Assembly (NCBI GenBank): GCA_024640025.1
Contig: JAHEFT010000005.1
Span: forward strand, 1-49,548
Reading direction: 5' to 3'
DNA from: Chromatiales bacterium
Lineage (GTDB): Bacteria > Pseudomonadota > Gammaproteobacteria > Xanthomonadales > SZUA-36
Length of the DNA stretch: 49,548 nt
Both the position numbers and the translations under genes were made by a program. Under the pieces are notes generated by a model. That model did no database searches, was not told the origin of the DNA, and was given only the letters and a program-made list of their open reading frames with translations. Shown here in pieces: positions 16,181 through 24,151 of this stretch (position 1 is the first letter of the stretch; each line of letters begins with the position of its first letter).

Positions 16181-17830
16181 TCATTCCGGTTTGGACGCCG
16201 GTGCCTCGTACCACTTCTCCGGCGGAACGATCTTCGGTGTCTCCGGATCGTTTTCGTAGTTTGGAGACATGATCTGGACGCCGTGCTCGTTGAAGACATC
16301 CTGGATGTTGCGGTGCAGGTCGGACTTTACCGACGGCAAGCGGGATAGGTCCTTGCAAAAGGCATTGATCTCGTAGTTGACGGTAAAATCGCCCATCGAC
16401 TGCTGATGCACGAAGGGTGCCGGCTCTTTCTGCAGGCCGGCAGTCCGTTCCGCCGCCATCAGCAACATGGCTTCAACCTGCCGCCACGGAACGTCGTAGC
16501 CGATACCGACCGTGGTGTGAACCACCAGTCCCTGCTCCCGCGCCAGCACCGAGTAATTAACCACGTTGGTGTTCAGAATATTCGAGTTCGGAATCACGAT
16601 GCTTTCGTTCTTGACCGTGTTGACCCGGGTAATCATCAGCTTGATTTCCACGGCCCTGCCGATAACATCACCGACCCTGATCAGATCGCCTTCCTTGAAC
16701 GCGCCCCGGTAGGTCATCGCCATGCCCGCCATCATGTTGGCGATAAAGGATGATGAACCGAGAGAAAAAATGACCCCGAGAAACAGGGAGACACCCTTGA
16801 ACGCCAGCGAATCGGACCCCGGGATATACGGATAGGCCACGACCACGGAGAACGCAATGATCAGCAGGCGGACGATCTTGTAGGTTGGAATCGCCCAGTC
16901 ATTGTCGAAGTTCTGCAGCTTGATCCGGCCCCGGGCCACACCCATGAAAAACGTCCGGGTCAGCTTGAGAATATAGCGTACGACCAGGAACAATATGACA
17001 AGGAAGGCCAGTTTGGGCAAAGAAGCCAGGAAACCATGCCACAGGCTTTCGATCGGGTTGAGCACCAGGTCGAACAGAACCATTGCGGCCGGGCGGGTCC
17101 AGGGATACAGACCGAGCAGCGTGTTCAGGTAAAAATAGCCGACGACTGCGACGGCAAGAAATTTGACGGTCTTCAAAAAACTGGCAAACAGGGCCCAGAC
17201 CTGTCCGGCATTGATCAGTTGATGTGACTTGCTGGCCAGGTCCTGCACGCCTTTTTGGACATGGCGTTCCGCCCAGCCATGCAGCCACCGGAACAGGCGG
17301 ATGATTCCCCACAGAAGCAGGAAGACAGCAGCGGTAAGGCCCAGGGCATAGGCCGTATTGGTCAACAATACGGTGGAGCTGCGATCCTTCCGGTACTGGA
17401 CAATGGTTTCGGCGATTTTTGCTTTGAATACCTGCACCAGCAATCTGCGGTCGATATTTTCAATTTCAGCATCCTTGTCGAAAATGACCAGTAGCCGGGT
17501 TTCCCCTGCGTATATGGCGGAAACGTCCGGTTCTTCTTTGATGGTAAGGTCTTCCGGCGAAAATGACTCATCGCGGGCGACCGCAATGACTCGGCTGCGC
17601 ACTTCCTGCGCACGTTTTTTGGCTGGAAAAGAAGACACCCCGCGAAGCAAAAACAGGGTATCACCGTCTACAACGACGGGCGCCGTAATGACCGAATCAT
17701 CAACGGTTGCAGATGTGTCCGCTTGCTGGGCCTGGATTCCGGCTGAAACAGTCATCATCAGGGAAAAAAGCAAACAGCTGAAAACCGTGTGGCGAAACAA
17801 CAGGTGCTTAATGGATGCGATGCTTGTCAT
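16181..17830 (-). CDS. MscS-family mechanosensitive channel
   Basis: 549 residues from ATG 17828-17830; a TTG five codons upstream is less likely. A signal sequence (1-34, ending GIQAQQ) is followed by a periplasmic domain (35-150) that includes LTIKEEPDVSAIYAGETRLL. Several membrane helices come next (about 150-175, 215-240, 265-290, 315-330). The MscS core contains the pore-lining helix GVIFSLGSSSFIANMMAGMA, then FKEGDLIRVGDVIGRAVEI of the beta domain, VKNESIVIPNSNILNTNVVNYS and the C-terminal alpha/beta part through NEHGVQIMSPNYENDP. MscS channels open under membrane tension to release solutes on hypo-osmotic shock. The extended N-terminus resembles the larger members rather than the minimal 286-residue MscS. 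It is probably an independent transcription unit. Confidence 0.92.
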   Translation of the reverse strand: MTSIASIKHLLFRHTVFSCLLFSLMMTVSAGIQAQQADTSATVDDSVITAPVVVDGDTLFLLRGVSSFPAKKRAQEVRSRVIAVARDESFSPEDLTIKEEPDVSAIYAGETRLLVIFDKDAEIENIDRRLLVQVFKAKIAETIVQYRKDRSSTVLLTNTAYALGLTAAVFLLLWGIIRLFRWLHGWAERHVQKGVQDLASKSHQLINAGQVWALFASFLKTVKFLAVAVVGYFYLNTLLGLYPWTRPAAMVLFDLVLNPIESLWHGFLASLPKLAFLVILFLVVRYILKLTRTFFMGVARGRIKLQNFDNDWAIPTYKIVRLLIIAFSVVVAYPYIPGSDSLAFKGVSLFLGVIFSLGSSSFIANMMAGMAMTYRGAFKEGDLIRVGDVIGRAVEIKLMITRVNTVKNESIVIPNSNILNTNVVNYSVLAREQGLVVHTTVGIGYDVPWRQVEAMLLMAAERTAGLQKEPAPFVHQQSMGDFTVNYEINAFCKDLSRLPSVKSDLHRNIQDVFNEHGVQIMSPNYENDPETPKIVPPEKWYEAPASKPE

Positions 17831-17936
17831 AATTACTCGTGGCAATCAGTTTCTTGAAGACGGGAATAATGGCACAAATGATCCGATTTAACGAGCGGCC
17901 CAGAATGCAATTCGCCGCTGAAAGCGAAACGCACCC

Positions 17937-18569
17937 GTGCTGATTTCAGACAGCCACGAATTCATTTTCGTACAGATGCGCAAGGTCGCCAGCACCAGTA
18001 TGCAGGCGGTGTTGCGGCCCCTGTGCCTGCCTCCGCCTTCCGGCAGGTTGGCTCACTTCAAAAGCCGCGCCAGGCTGGAGTGGAACTATCAAAAACATCT
18101 TTTCCGCACCCACGACGACATTCTCGCGGCCCGGCGGCGCATGCCGACCGCCGTCTTTGAGCGTTATTTCAAATTCGCCTTCGTCCGCAATCCCTGGGAA
18201 AGACTGGTTTCGGAATATCACTACATCCTCAGCCGGCCGGAACACGGGCGACACGCACGTGTGTCAGAGCTGGCGGATTTGCGAGGCTTCATCCGGATGC
18301 AGATTCCCAGGCGCGACGCCTACCAGCTCAATATGTTGTGCGACCGCAGAGGGACCCTTTTGATGGACTTCGTCGGCAAACTCGAAAGCCTGCAGGCTGA
18401 TTGGGAAACCGTCGGCAGTGCCATTGGCATACCTCACCAGCCCCTGCCCCGCAGGAACGAAACCAGTTATGGCAGATACCAGGATTTTTACGACCAGGCC
18501 GGTATCGACCTGGTCGCTAAGCACTGGGCGGTCGAAATCGAACGGTTCGGTTATTCCTTCGACAGCTGA
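17937..18569 (+). CDS. Sulfotransferase-family protein
   Basis: 210-residue cytoplasmic protein starting with GTG (MLISDSHEFIFVQMRKVAST). The 5'-phosphosulfate loop equivalent is QMRKVASTSMQ (13-23) and the 3'-phosphate motif is FAFVRNPWERLVSEY (80-94), as in the Sulfotransfer_2 family related to carbohydrate and heparan sulfotransferases. These enzymes transfer sulfate from PAPS to a hydroxyl of a sugar or lipid. The length is typical of the small bacterial members. The ribosome site is weak. Its 3' end overlaps by 19 bases the 3' end of the S9 peptidase gene on the other strand. No PAPS-synthesis or polysaccharide genes are adjacent, so the acceptor is unknown; a second, TPR-linked sulfotransferase occurs 16 kb away. 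Confidence 0.85.
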   Translation: MLISDSHEFIFVQMRKVASTSMQAVLRPLCLPPPSGRLAHFKSRARLEWNYQKHLFRTHDDILAARRRMPTAVFERYFKFAFVRNPWERLVSEYHYILSRPEHGRHARVSELADLRGFIRMQIPRRDAYQLNMLCDRRGTLLMDFVGKLESLQADWETVGSAIGIPHQPLPRRNETSYGRYQDFYDQAGIDLVAKHWAVEIERFGYSFDS

Positions 18570-20548
18570 TCCTTGCCCACCAGGAATTCGCTTAAAAACA
18601 TCATCGTGGCCTGCTGGTAGATGTCCTGGTTCTCTTTTTTGCGGTATCCGTGACCTTCATTCATCGCGTTCATGTACCAGACCGGCATATTCCGTTCACG
18701 CAGGGCCGCCACGATCTGCTCGGCTTCCGTGACCGGCACGCGCGGGTCGTTCTGGCCCTGCACCACCAGCATCGGAATATTGATCTTACCGACGTTGTTC
18801 AAAGGGCTGATCGCTTCCAGGTGCGCCCGCATGGCGGGTTCACGTTCATCGCCGTATTCGGCGCGACGCAGATCACGCCGGTAGTCCTGGGTATTCTCGA
18901 GGAAGGTGACGAAATTACTGATGCCGACAATATCCACTGCTGCTTTCAGGCGGTCACTGTAGTGCACGGAACTTGCCAGCACCATGTAGCCGCCATAACT
19001 GCCGCCGAAAACAGCCACACGGTTCTGGTCCAGATCCGGCTGGGTTTGGATCCAGTCCAGCAAGGCGCCGATATCCTTCACTGAATCCTCACGCTTGAAG
19101 CCATTGTCCAGTGACAGGTAGTGCTTGCCGTAGCCATCTGAACCCCGGACATTGGGAACCACGATGGCAGCGCCCAGTTTCTGCAGCCACATCTGGTAGG
19201 TGCTGCTGAAGGCAGGCCGTGCCTGGCTTTCGGGACCGCCGTGGATGGATATGATGACGGGGAAAGGGCCTTCCCCGGCAGGTTTGTAGAGCCAGGCGGG
19301 AATGTCTGCCGGTCCCCCGGCGCTGCTGTCGAACGTCGGGTAGGCAACCAGTTCCGGCTGAATGAAAGAATCCGTATCCAACCCGCCGACCTCACTGAAC
19401 GTCCAGCGCGTCAGTTCGCCGTACTCCAGCGCTCCTGCTCCCAGTGACAGCACAAAGGAATCACTGGGCGTTTGCGCAGTGTTCAGGGTCATGCCCAGTC
19501 GCGTCCCGTCCGGACTGAATCGCAAGCCACCCGCCAGGCCGGTGGGAATGGAATTCACGGGCCGGTAGGTATTGCTGGCAAGATCCAGCAGGTAAAGCTG
19601 TGAAAATCCGTTTTCGTTAACCGTAAAGGCCGCGCGGGAACGATCCTCGCTGATCGCCATATCTTCGACATGCCAGGGAATATCGGCCGTGATAAAAACC
19701 GGCGTTGCACCTTCTTCGAACGACAGCCATGCCAATTGCTTGAATTCACCGTTAACGTCCGTGACGAAATAGAAACCCTTGCCTTCCCGGTCGAAAGCAA
19801 CCGGGCTGTTGGAGTTGGGATTCTCCGGGTCGCCCGCCAGTCTGCGCAACTTGCCGCTTTCAAGGTCAAGCAAATGAATGCGGGAATCGGCATTGCCGAC
19901 GTAATTCAAAATCAGAAGCTGCTGATTATCCGGAGACCAGTCAACGGCGCCCCACCACGTCCCATCCGGCGATTCCAGCACCATTCCCGCGGATTCCGGA
20001 TTAGTGACATTCATCGTCCAGACATCGTTGGAAGCGCCATTCCTGCGGGTGCTCTGGTACGCGATCCATTCACCCCTGCGATCCCAGACCATCGCGTCGT
20101 TGCGGGATTCCCCGTCAGTCAGCATGACGGCGTCTTGCGCACCCGACGGGTCCAGCAGAAAAATCTGCGAAAACTCGCTACCGCCGGCGTCCATGGTGAA
20201 GATCATCTTTGCCCCGTGTGGCTGACGCGCAACGCCGCCGATCGGTTCTTCGAAAAATGTGATCTGCGTGCGGGCGCCGCCGGCGTGATCCACGTGATGA
20301 ATCTGGCTGACGTCTCCAAAGCGGGTCGAGATAAAGATTCCGTCACCATCTGCGGTCCAGTCCTGAAAACCCGCATACCTGACGTTCTGATAACGGTTGA
20401 GGTCCGCAACCACCGACTGCGGGATAGCGGGAATATCTTCCATCACCAGGTTGCCGTTGTTGGCTTCGGAACGGTAGATATCGGCCAGTCCAACCGGACT
20501 GGCGAGCAAAAAAGACAGTACCAGGACAAAAATAGCGAACGATTTCAT
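18551..20548 (-). CDS. S9-family prolyl oligopeptidase, exported
   Basis: 665-residue protein with a signal peptide (1-22, VLSFLLASPVGLA) and a GGAG ribosome site. Residues 45-400 form a TolB/DPP-IV-like beta-propeller (repeats such as LRFSPDGTRLG, AVDWSPDNQQLL). The alpha/beta-hydrolase domain (about 410-660) has IHGGPESQ (435-442), the nucleophile elbow GGSYGGYM (515-522, Ser517), GQNDPRVP (598-605, Asp601) and NEGHGY (630-635, His633), a complete catalytic triad. Members are dipeptidyl or acylaminoacyl peptidases that clip short peptides, often after proline, in the periplasm. With the two TonB receptors, CocE and M14 proteins it points to peptide scavenging. It overlaps the sulfotransferase gene by 19 bases, end to end. 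Confidence 0.94.
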   Translation of the reverse strand: MKSFAIFVLVLSFLLASPVGLADIYRSEANNGNLVMEDIPAIPQSVVADLNRYQNVRYAGFQDWTADGDGIFISTRFGDVSQIHHVDHAGGARTQITFFEEPIGGVARQPHGAKMIFTMDAGGSEFSQIFLLDPSGAQDAVMLTDGESRNDAMVWDRRGEWIAYQSTRRNGASNDVWTMNVTNPESAGMVLESPDGTWWGAVDWSPDNQQLLILNYVGNADSRIHLLDLESGKLRRLAGDPENPNSNSPVAFDREGKGFYFVTDVNGEFKQLAWLSFEEGATPVFITADIPWHVEDMAISEDRSRAAFTVNENGFSQLYLLDLASNTYRPVNSIPTGLAGGLRFSPDGTRLGMTLNTAQTPSDSFVLSLGAGALEYGELTRWTFSEVGGLDTDSFIQPELVAYPTFDSSAGGPADIPAWLYKPAGEGPFPVIISIHGGPESQARPAFSSTYQMWLQKLGAAIVVPNVRGSDGYGKHYLSLDNGFKREDSVKDIGALLDWIQTQPDLDQNRVAVFGGSYGGYMVLASSVHYSDRLKAAVDIVGISNFVTFLENTQDYRRDLRRAEYGDEREPAMRAHLEAISPLNNVGKINIPMLVVQGQNDPRVPVTEAEQIVAALRERNMPVWYMNAMNEGHGYRKKENQDIYQQATMMFLSEFLVGKDQLSKE

Positions 20549-20618
20549 GATTTCTCCAAAAGACGTAATTGGCTGAGTTCAGCCTGACTGATTCTGGACA
20601 GCAGATCAAACGAAACCA

Positions 20619-21455
20619 CTACTCGGGAACCAGGATTTCGGATTTGAATGATGCCACATTTTCAAGACAAAGTGCCGCGGCCAATTTTGGCAGCAGCACC
20701 GACATTTTTTCCATCAGCCCCCACGGAGGATTGATCACGATCATTCCCGACGCCGTCATACCACTCTCGCCTGAATCCGGAGCCAAACCGAGTTCAAATC
20801 GCTGGATATCCCTGATGCCGCTGGCGACCAGACTCCTTTCCATTTGCCCGATGTTTTCGCGTCTGACGACCGGGTACCAGATGGCATAAATTCCGGTTGA
20901 AAACTTCCGGTACGCCCTGGTGACGGTGTCGATCACCTGCACGTATTCCGTCTTGACCTCGTACGATGGATCAATCAAAACCAGCCCCCTGCGGGACGCC
21001 GGGGGCAGCACAGAAAGCAAGCCCTGGTGTCCATCCTCGAACCTGGCGTGGATCCGGTGGTTATCGCGCGTGTTCTTTGCGAGTTTCCTGAAGTCCGCAG
21101 GATGCAGCTCGAACAGCCAGGCCTCGTCCTGCGGGCGCAGAAAATGACTGGCGATCAGAGGAGAGCCGGGGTAGTAGTTCAATGACCCGGAAGGGTTATA
21201 GGTGCTGATTACCGAGAAATAGCTGGAAAGATCAGGCCAGTCCCCACCCCACAGCTTGCCGATGCCATCCCGGTATTCCGCCAGTTTTTCGGCATGGCCG
21301 AAGTGCAGATCAAAAAGACCTGCGCCGGCGTGTGTATCGACAACCTCGAATGCTTTTTCCTTTTTTGCCAGGGACTCGAGGATTTCAATGAGTACCACGT
21401 GCTTCAGGACATCGGCAAAATTTCCGGCGTGAAATGAATGCCGGTAGCTCAGCAC
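20619..21455 (-). CDS. rlmJ: 23S rRNA (adenine2030-N6)-methyltransferase RlmJ
   Basis: 278 residues, close in length and sequence to E. coli RlmJ: MLSYRHSFHAGNFADVLKHV at the start, VVDTHAGAGLFDL (38-50) for SAM binding, YYPGSPLIA (94-102), ELHPADF, SRRGLVLIDPSYE (154-166), YAIWYPVV and GMTASGMIVINPPWGL near the end. It methylates N6 of A2030 in 23S rRNA. The start codon is GTG (21453-21455). The usual N6-adenine methyltransferase motif D-P-P-Y is here D-P-S-Y (162-165), a substitution at the second proline. It lies 13 bases downstream of the dehydrogenase gene on the same strand, so the two may be co-transcribed, and 70 bases before the S9 peptidase start. Confidence 0.95.
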   Translation of the reverse strand: MLSYRHSFHAGNFADVLKHVVLIEILESLAKKEKAFEVVDTHAGAGLFDLHFGHAEKLAEYRDGIGKLWGGDWPDLSSYFSVISTYNPSGSLNYYPGSPLIASHFLRPQDEAWLFELHPADFRKLAKNTRDNHRIHARFEDGHQGLLSVLPPASRRGLVLIDPSYEVKTEYVQVIDTVTRAYRKFSTGIYAIWYPVVRRENIGQMERSLVASGIRDIQRFELGLAPDSGESGMTASGMIVINPPWGLMEKMSVLLPKLAAALCLENVASFKSEILVPE

Positions 21456-21468
21456 AACCGGATCCTGA

Positions 21469-23925
21469 TCATGCTTTTATCCGTTCCATTTCAGCATCAT
21501 AGAGTGGCTTGAGTGATACTTTTACCGGATAGATCCTGCCTGCAATATCCACTTCCCAGCGCCCCTTCTCCAGGTATTCGGCATCGACCGGATCGCCCTC
21601 GATCATGCCCAACCCGACCGCGCCACCCAACGTATGCCCGTAGGAAGCTGACCGGATATCACCGACCGGGATTCCGTCCCGCAGAATCACTTCAGCGTGG
21701 AACATCAGGGGCTCCGGGTCCTTGACCAGCACCTGGACCAATCGTTTTTGCCAAGGGCCGGAAGCGCTTTTTCGGCGGCATGCTTCCTTGCCGATGAAAT
21801 TACGCTCCTTTTTCAGGTTCACGGCAAAACCCAACCCCACCTCAAAAGGATCATCGGTATTGTCGATATCGTGGCCATAATCACGATAGCCCTTTTCCAG
21901 GCGCAGGCTGGCCAGGGCCTTGAGGCCTGCATGGCGCAATCCGAAATTCTTTCCCGCCTCCATCACCAGGTCGTAAACATGCATCGCCTGTTCCGCCGGA
22001 ATATTGAGTTCATAACCCAGTTCGCCCACGTAGGTGATGCGAACGCAGATGACGCGGGCCAGGCCAATGTCAATTTCCCGGACAGCACGGAACGGGAATG
22101 CCTCGTTGGATAAGTCACTGGTGGTGATGGACTGCAACAGCTCCCGGGATTTGGGACCCTGGATGTTCAACTGCCCGTATGCGGATGTCACGTCCGTGAC
22201 GAAAACGTGCTGATCATCGCCCGTGTTTCTCCGGAGCCAGGTCTCGGTGTGGCGGTGTGCCGTGTCCGAGGTGACCACCATGAATTTTTCATCGTCAAAC
22301 TTGATGACGGTGAGGTCGGCCTCCAGTTTTCCAGCCGGGTTCAGCCACTGGGTATAGGTAATTTTCCCGGCATCGCCATCCACGTCATTGGCCGAAACCG
22401 TGTTCAACAATTTGCCGGCATCCCGCCCCTGCACCAGGAATTTGCCCATGAAGGACATGTCCATCACGATCACGCCTTCGCGGCATGCCTCGTGCTCGGC
22501 TGCCCACCAGGGAAACCAGTTCGCCCTGCCCCAGGTGAGTCCGTCCGGTTCCGGATCCTGTCCCGGCGGTGCATACCAGCCTGGCGATTCCCAACCACTC
22601 ACATCCCTGAAGTGCGCACCCTGCGCCGCCAGGCGATCGTGAAACGGTGACTTCTTTGCGCCCCTGGCGGTTTTCGGAGACCGGTCGGGGTAGTGGCACT
22701 GGTACACCAGGCCGAGCGACTCCAGGGCGCGTTTTCGACGATACTCCGGGTTGCATTGATAGGGGTGGAAACGATCGATATTCATACCCGTGACATCAAC
22801 ATCCGGCGAGCCGTTCAGCATCCAGTGTGCGACCACCCTGCCCAGGCCGCCGCCGGTGATGATGCCGACGGAATTCAACCCGGCCGCCACGAAATAATTT
22901 TTAAGCTCCGGCGCTTCCCCGACGATCGGACTCAGATCCGGCGTGAAACTCTCCGGGCCGCAGAAAAACTTCCGGATGCCGGTTTCCATGGTCACCGGGA
23001 TTCTGCTCATGGCCTGTTCGAGGAAGGGCGTCAGGCGGTCCCAGTCGGGTGGTATCTCGGTGAAGGAACTGTCCCCGGGTATGCCTTGCACATTCCAGGG
23101 CCTGCAGTCCGGCTCGAACAGGCCGATCATCAGCCCGCCCCGTTCTTCACGGTAATAGGCGTGCAGTGACGGATCCTCGAGGATCGGCAGGTCTTTCGGC
23201 ACGCCCGGAATTTCATCCGTAATCAGGTAATAATGCTCCGCCGCCTGGTTGGGGATGGAAACACCGGACATCTCACCCAGTTGCCTGGCCCACATGCCGG
23301 AGCAATTCACCACGAATTCAGAGCGGACATCCCCCTGGTCTGTACGCACCCCGGTGACCGCGCCGCGGTGGGCCAGCACACCCCTCACCGGCATGTTCTG
23401 CAGGATCCTGACGCCCTTCATTCGGGCTCCTTTTGCCAGCGCCATGGTGACGTCGACCGGGTTGATGCGGCCGTCCGACGCGGTGTAAAAGCCGGCCAGG
23501 ACATTATCCGTGCTGGCCAACGGAAAAAGGTCCTTCACTTCCGATGGTGAAAGTTCAACCACATCATTGCCGTGGCGCCGGTTAAATGCGGTGACCCGCC
23601 GGTATTCCTCAACCCGGTCAGGATCAGCCGCGACTTCGATGAAACCCACCGGATTGAAACCGGTAGCCTGACCGGTTTCCTGCTCGAGCCTGGCATAGAG
23701 GTCGCGGGAGTAGCGGCGGATTTCAAGCGATGTTTCTGAAGTAGCCCCATAGGTCGTCATCAAACCGGCTGCATGCCAGGTGGTTCCTGATGTGAGCTGG
23801 TCCCGTTCGAGAAGCACCACGTCGGTACAGCCCATGTCCGCAAGGTGGTAGGCAACGGAACAACCGATGATTCCGCCTCCGATGACCACGACCCTCGCGC
23901 TTTCCGGTAGCCCTGTTTTTGGCAT
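21469..23925 (-). CDS. FAD/GcvT-domain dimethylglycine/sarcosine dehydrogenase-like
   Basis: 818 residues with the domain order of dimethylglycine and sarcosine dehydrogenases. A DAO-type FAD domain comes first (VVVIGGGIIGCSVAYHLADM, 12-31), with SGTTWHAAGLM (46-56), whose His51 is the covalent-FAD site in the animal enzymes. An FAO-type central domain follows (GFNPVG, WARQLGEMSGV, ITGGGLGRVVAHWM). Next is a GcvT-like tetrahydrofolate-binding domain (about 430-700; VMDMSFMGKFLVQGRDA, YTQWLNPAGK, LGYELNIPAEQAM, LRLEKGYRDYGHDI), then a GcvT C-terminal barrel (720-815). Such enzymes oxidatively demethylate N-methylglycines and pass the one-carbon unit to folate. No signal peptide: cytoplasmic. 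Divergent from a TonB receptor across 226 bases. With the Rieske/OYE pair 13 kb away it hints at methylated-amine catabolism, but the exact substrate is not shown. Confidence 0.92.
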   Translation of the reverse strand: MPKTGLPESARVVVIGGGIIGCSVAYHLADMGCTDVVLLERDQLTSGTTWHAAGLMTTYGATSETSLEIRRYSRDLYARLEQETGQATGFNPVGFIEVAADPDRVEEYRRVTAFNRRHGNDVVELSPSEVKDLFPLASTDNVLAGFYTASDGRINPVDVTMALAKGARMKGVRILQNMPVRGVLAHRGAVTGVRTDQGDVRSEFVVNCSGMWARQLGEMSGVSIPNQAAEHYYLITDEIPGVPKDLPILEDPSLHAYYREERGGLMIGLFEPDCRPWNVQGIPGDSSFTEIPPDWDRLTPFLEQAMSRIPVTMETGIRKFFCGPESFTPDLSPIVGEAPELKNYFVAAGLNSVGIITGGGLGRVVAHWMLNGSPDVDVTGMNIDRFHPYQCNPEYRRKRALESLGLVYQCHYPDRSPKTARGAKKSPFHDRLAAQGAHFRDVSGWESPGWYAPPGQDPEPDGLTWGRANWFPWWAAEHEACREGVIVMDMSFMGKFLVQGRDAGKLLNTVSANDVDGDAGKITYTQWLNPAGKLEADLTVIKFDDEKFMVVTSDTAHRHTETWLRRNTGDDQHVFVTDVTSAYGQLNIQGPKSRELLQSITTSDLSNEAFPFRAVREIDIGLARVICVRITYVGELGYELNIPAEQAMHVYDLVMEAGKNFGLRHAGLKALASLRLEKGYRDYGHDIDNTDDPFEVGLGFAVNLKKERNFIGKEACRRKSASGPWQKRLVQVLVKDPEPLMFHAEVILRDGIPVGDIRSASYGHTLGGAVGLGMIEGDPVDAEYLEKGRWEVDIAGRIYPVKVSLKPLYDAEMERIKA

Positions 23926-24151
23926 GAGTATTCACATTCGCAGATTGGAATCTCCGTATTTAAGCACAGATTTTTTTGAAGTTGATTGCTCCAGATCGCT
24001 TGGTGCTTGCGATATTCATTTACCCCGGAACATCCGTCAGCCAATGCATGCCGTTAATGGACATACTAAAAGTTGGTGTATGATCCAGTCTTGGGCAGCG
24101 ACCCGCCAAAAGGTCGCTTCATCTTCGCATGCATCTGTGGGAGTGTTTGTC

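Noticed and set aside
23867-24151. In-frame extension of TonB receptor 1 by 95 codons upstream of the chosen GTG
   Set aside because: It overlaps the start of the divergent dehydrogenase gene, lacks a signal peptide at its own start and would bury the clear signal sequence at 24152.
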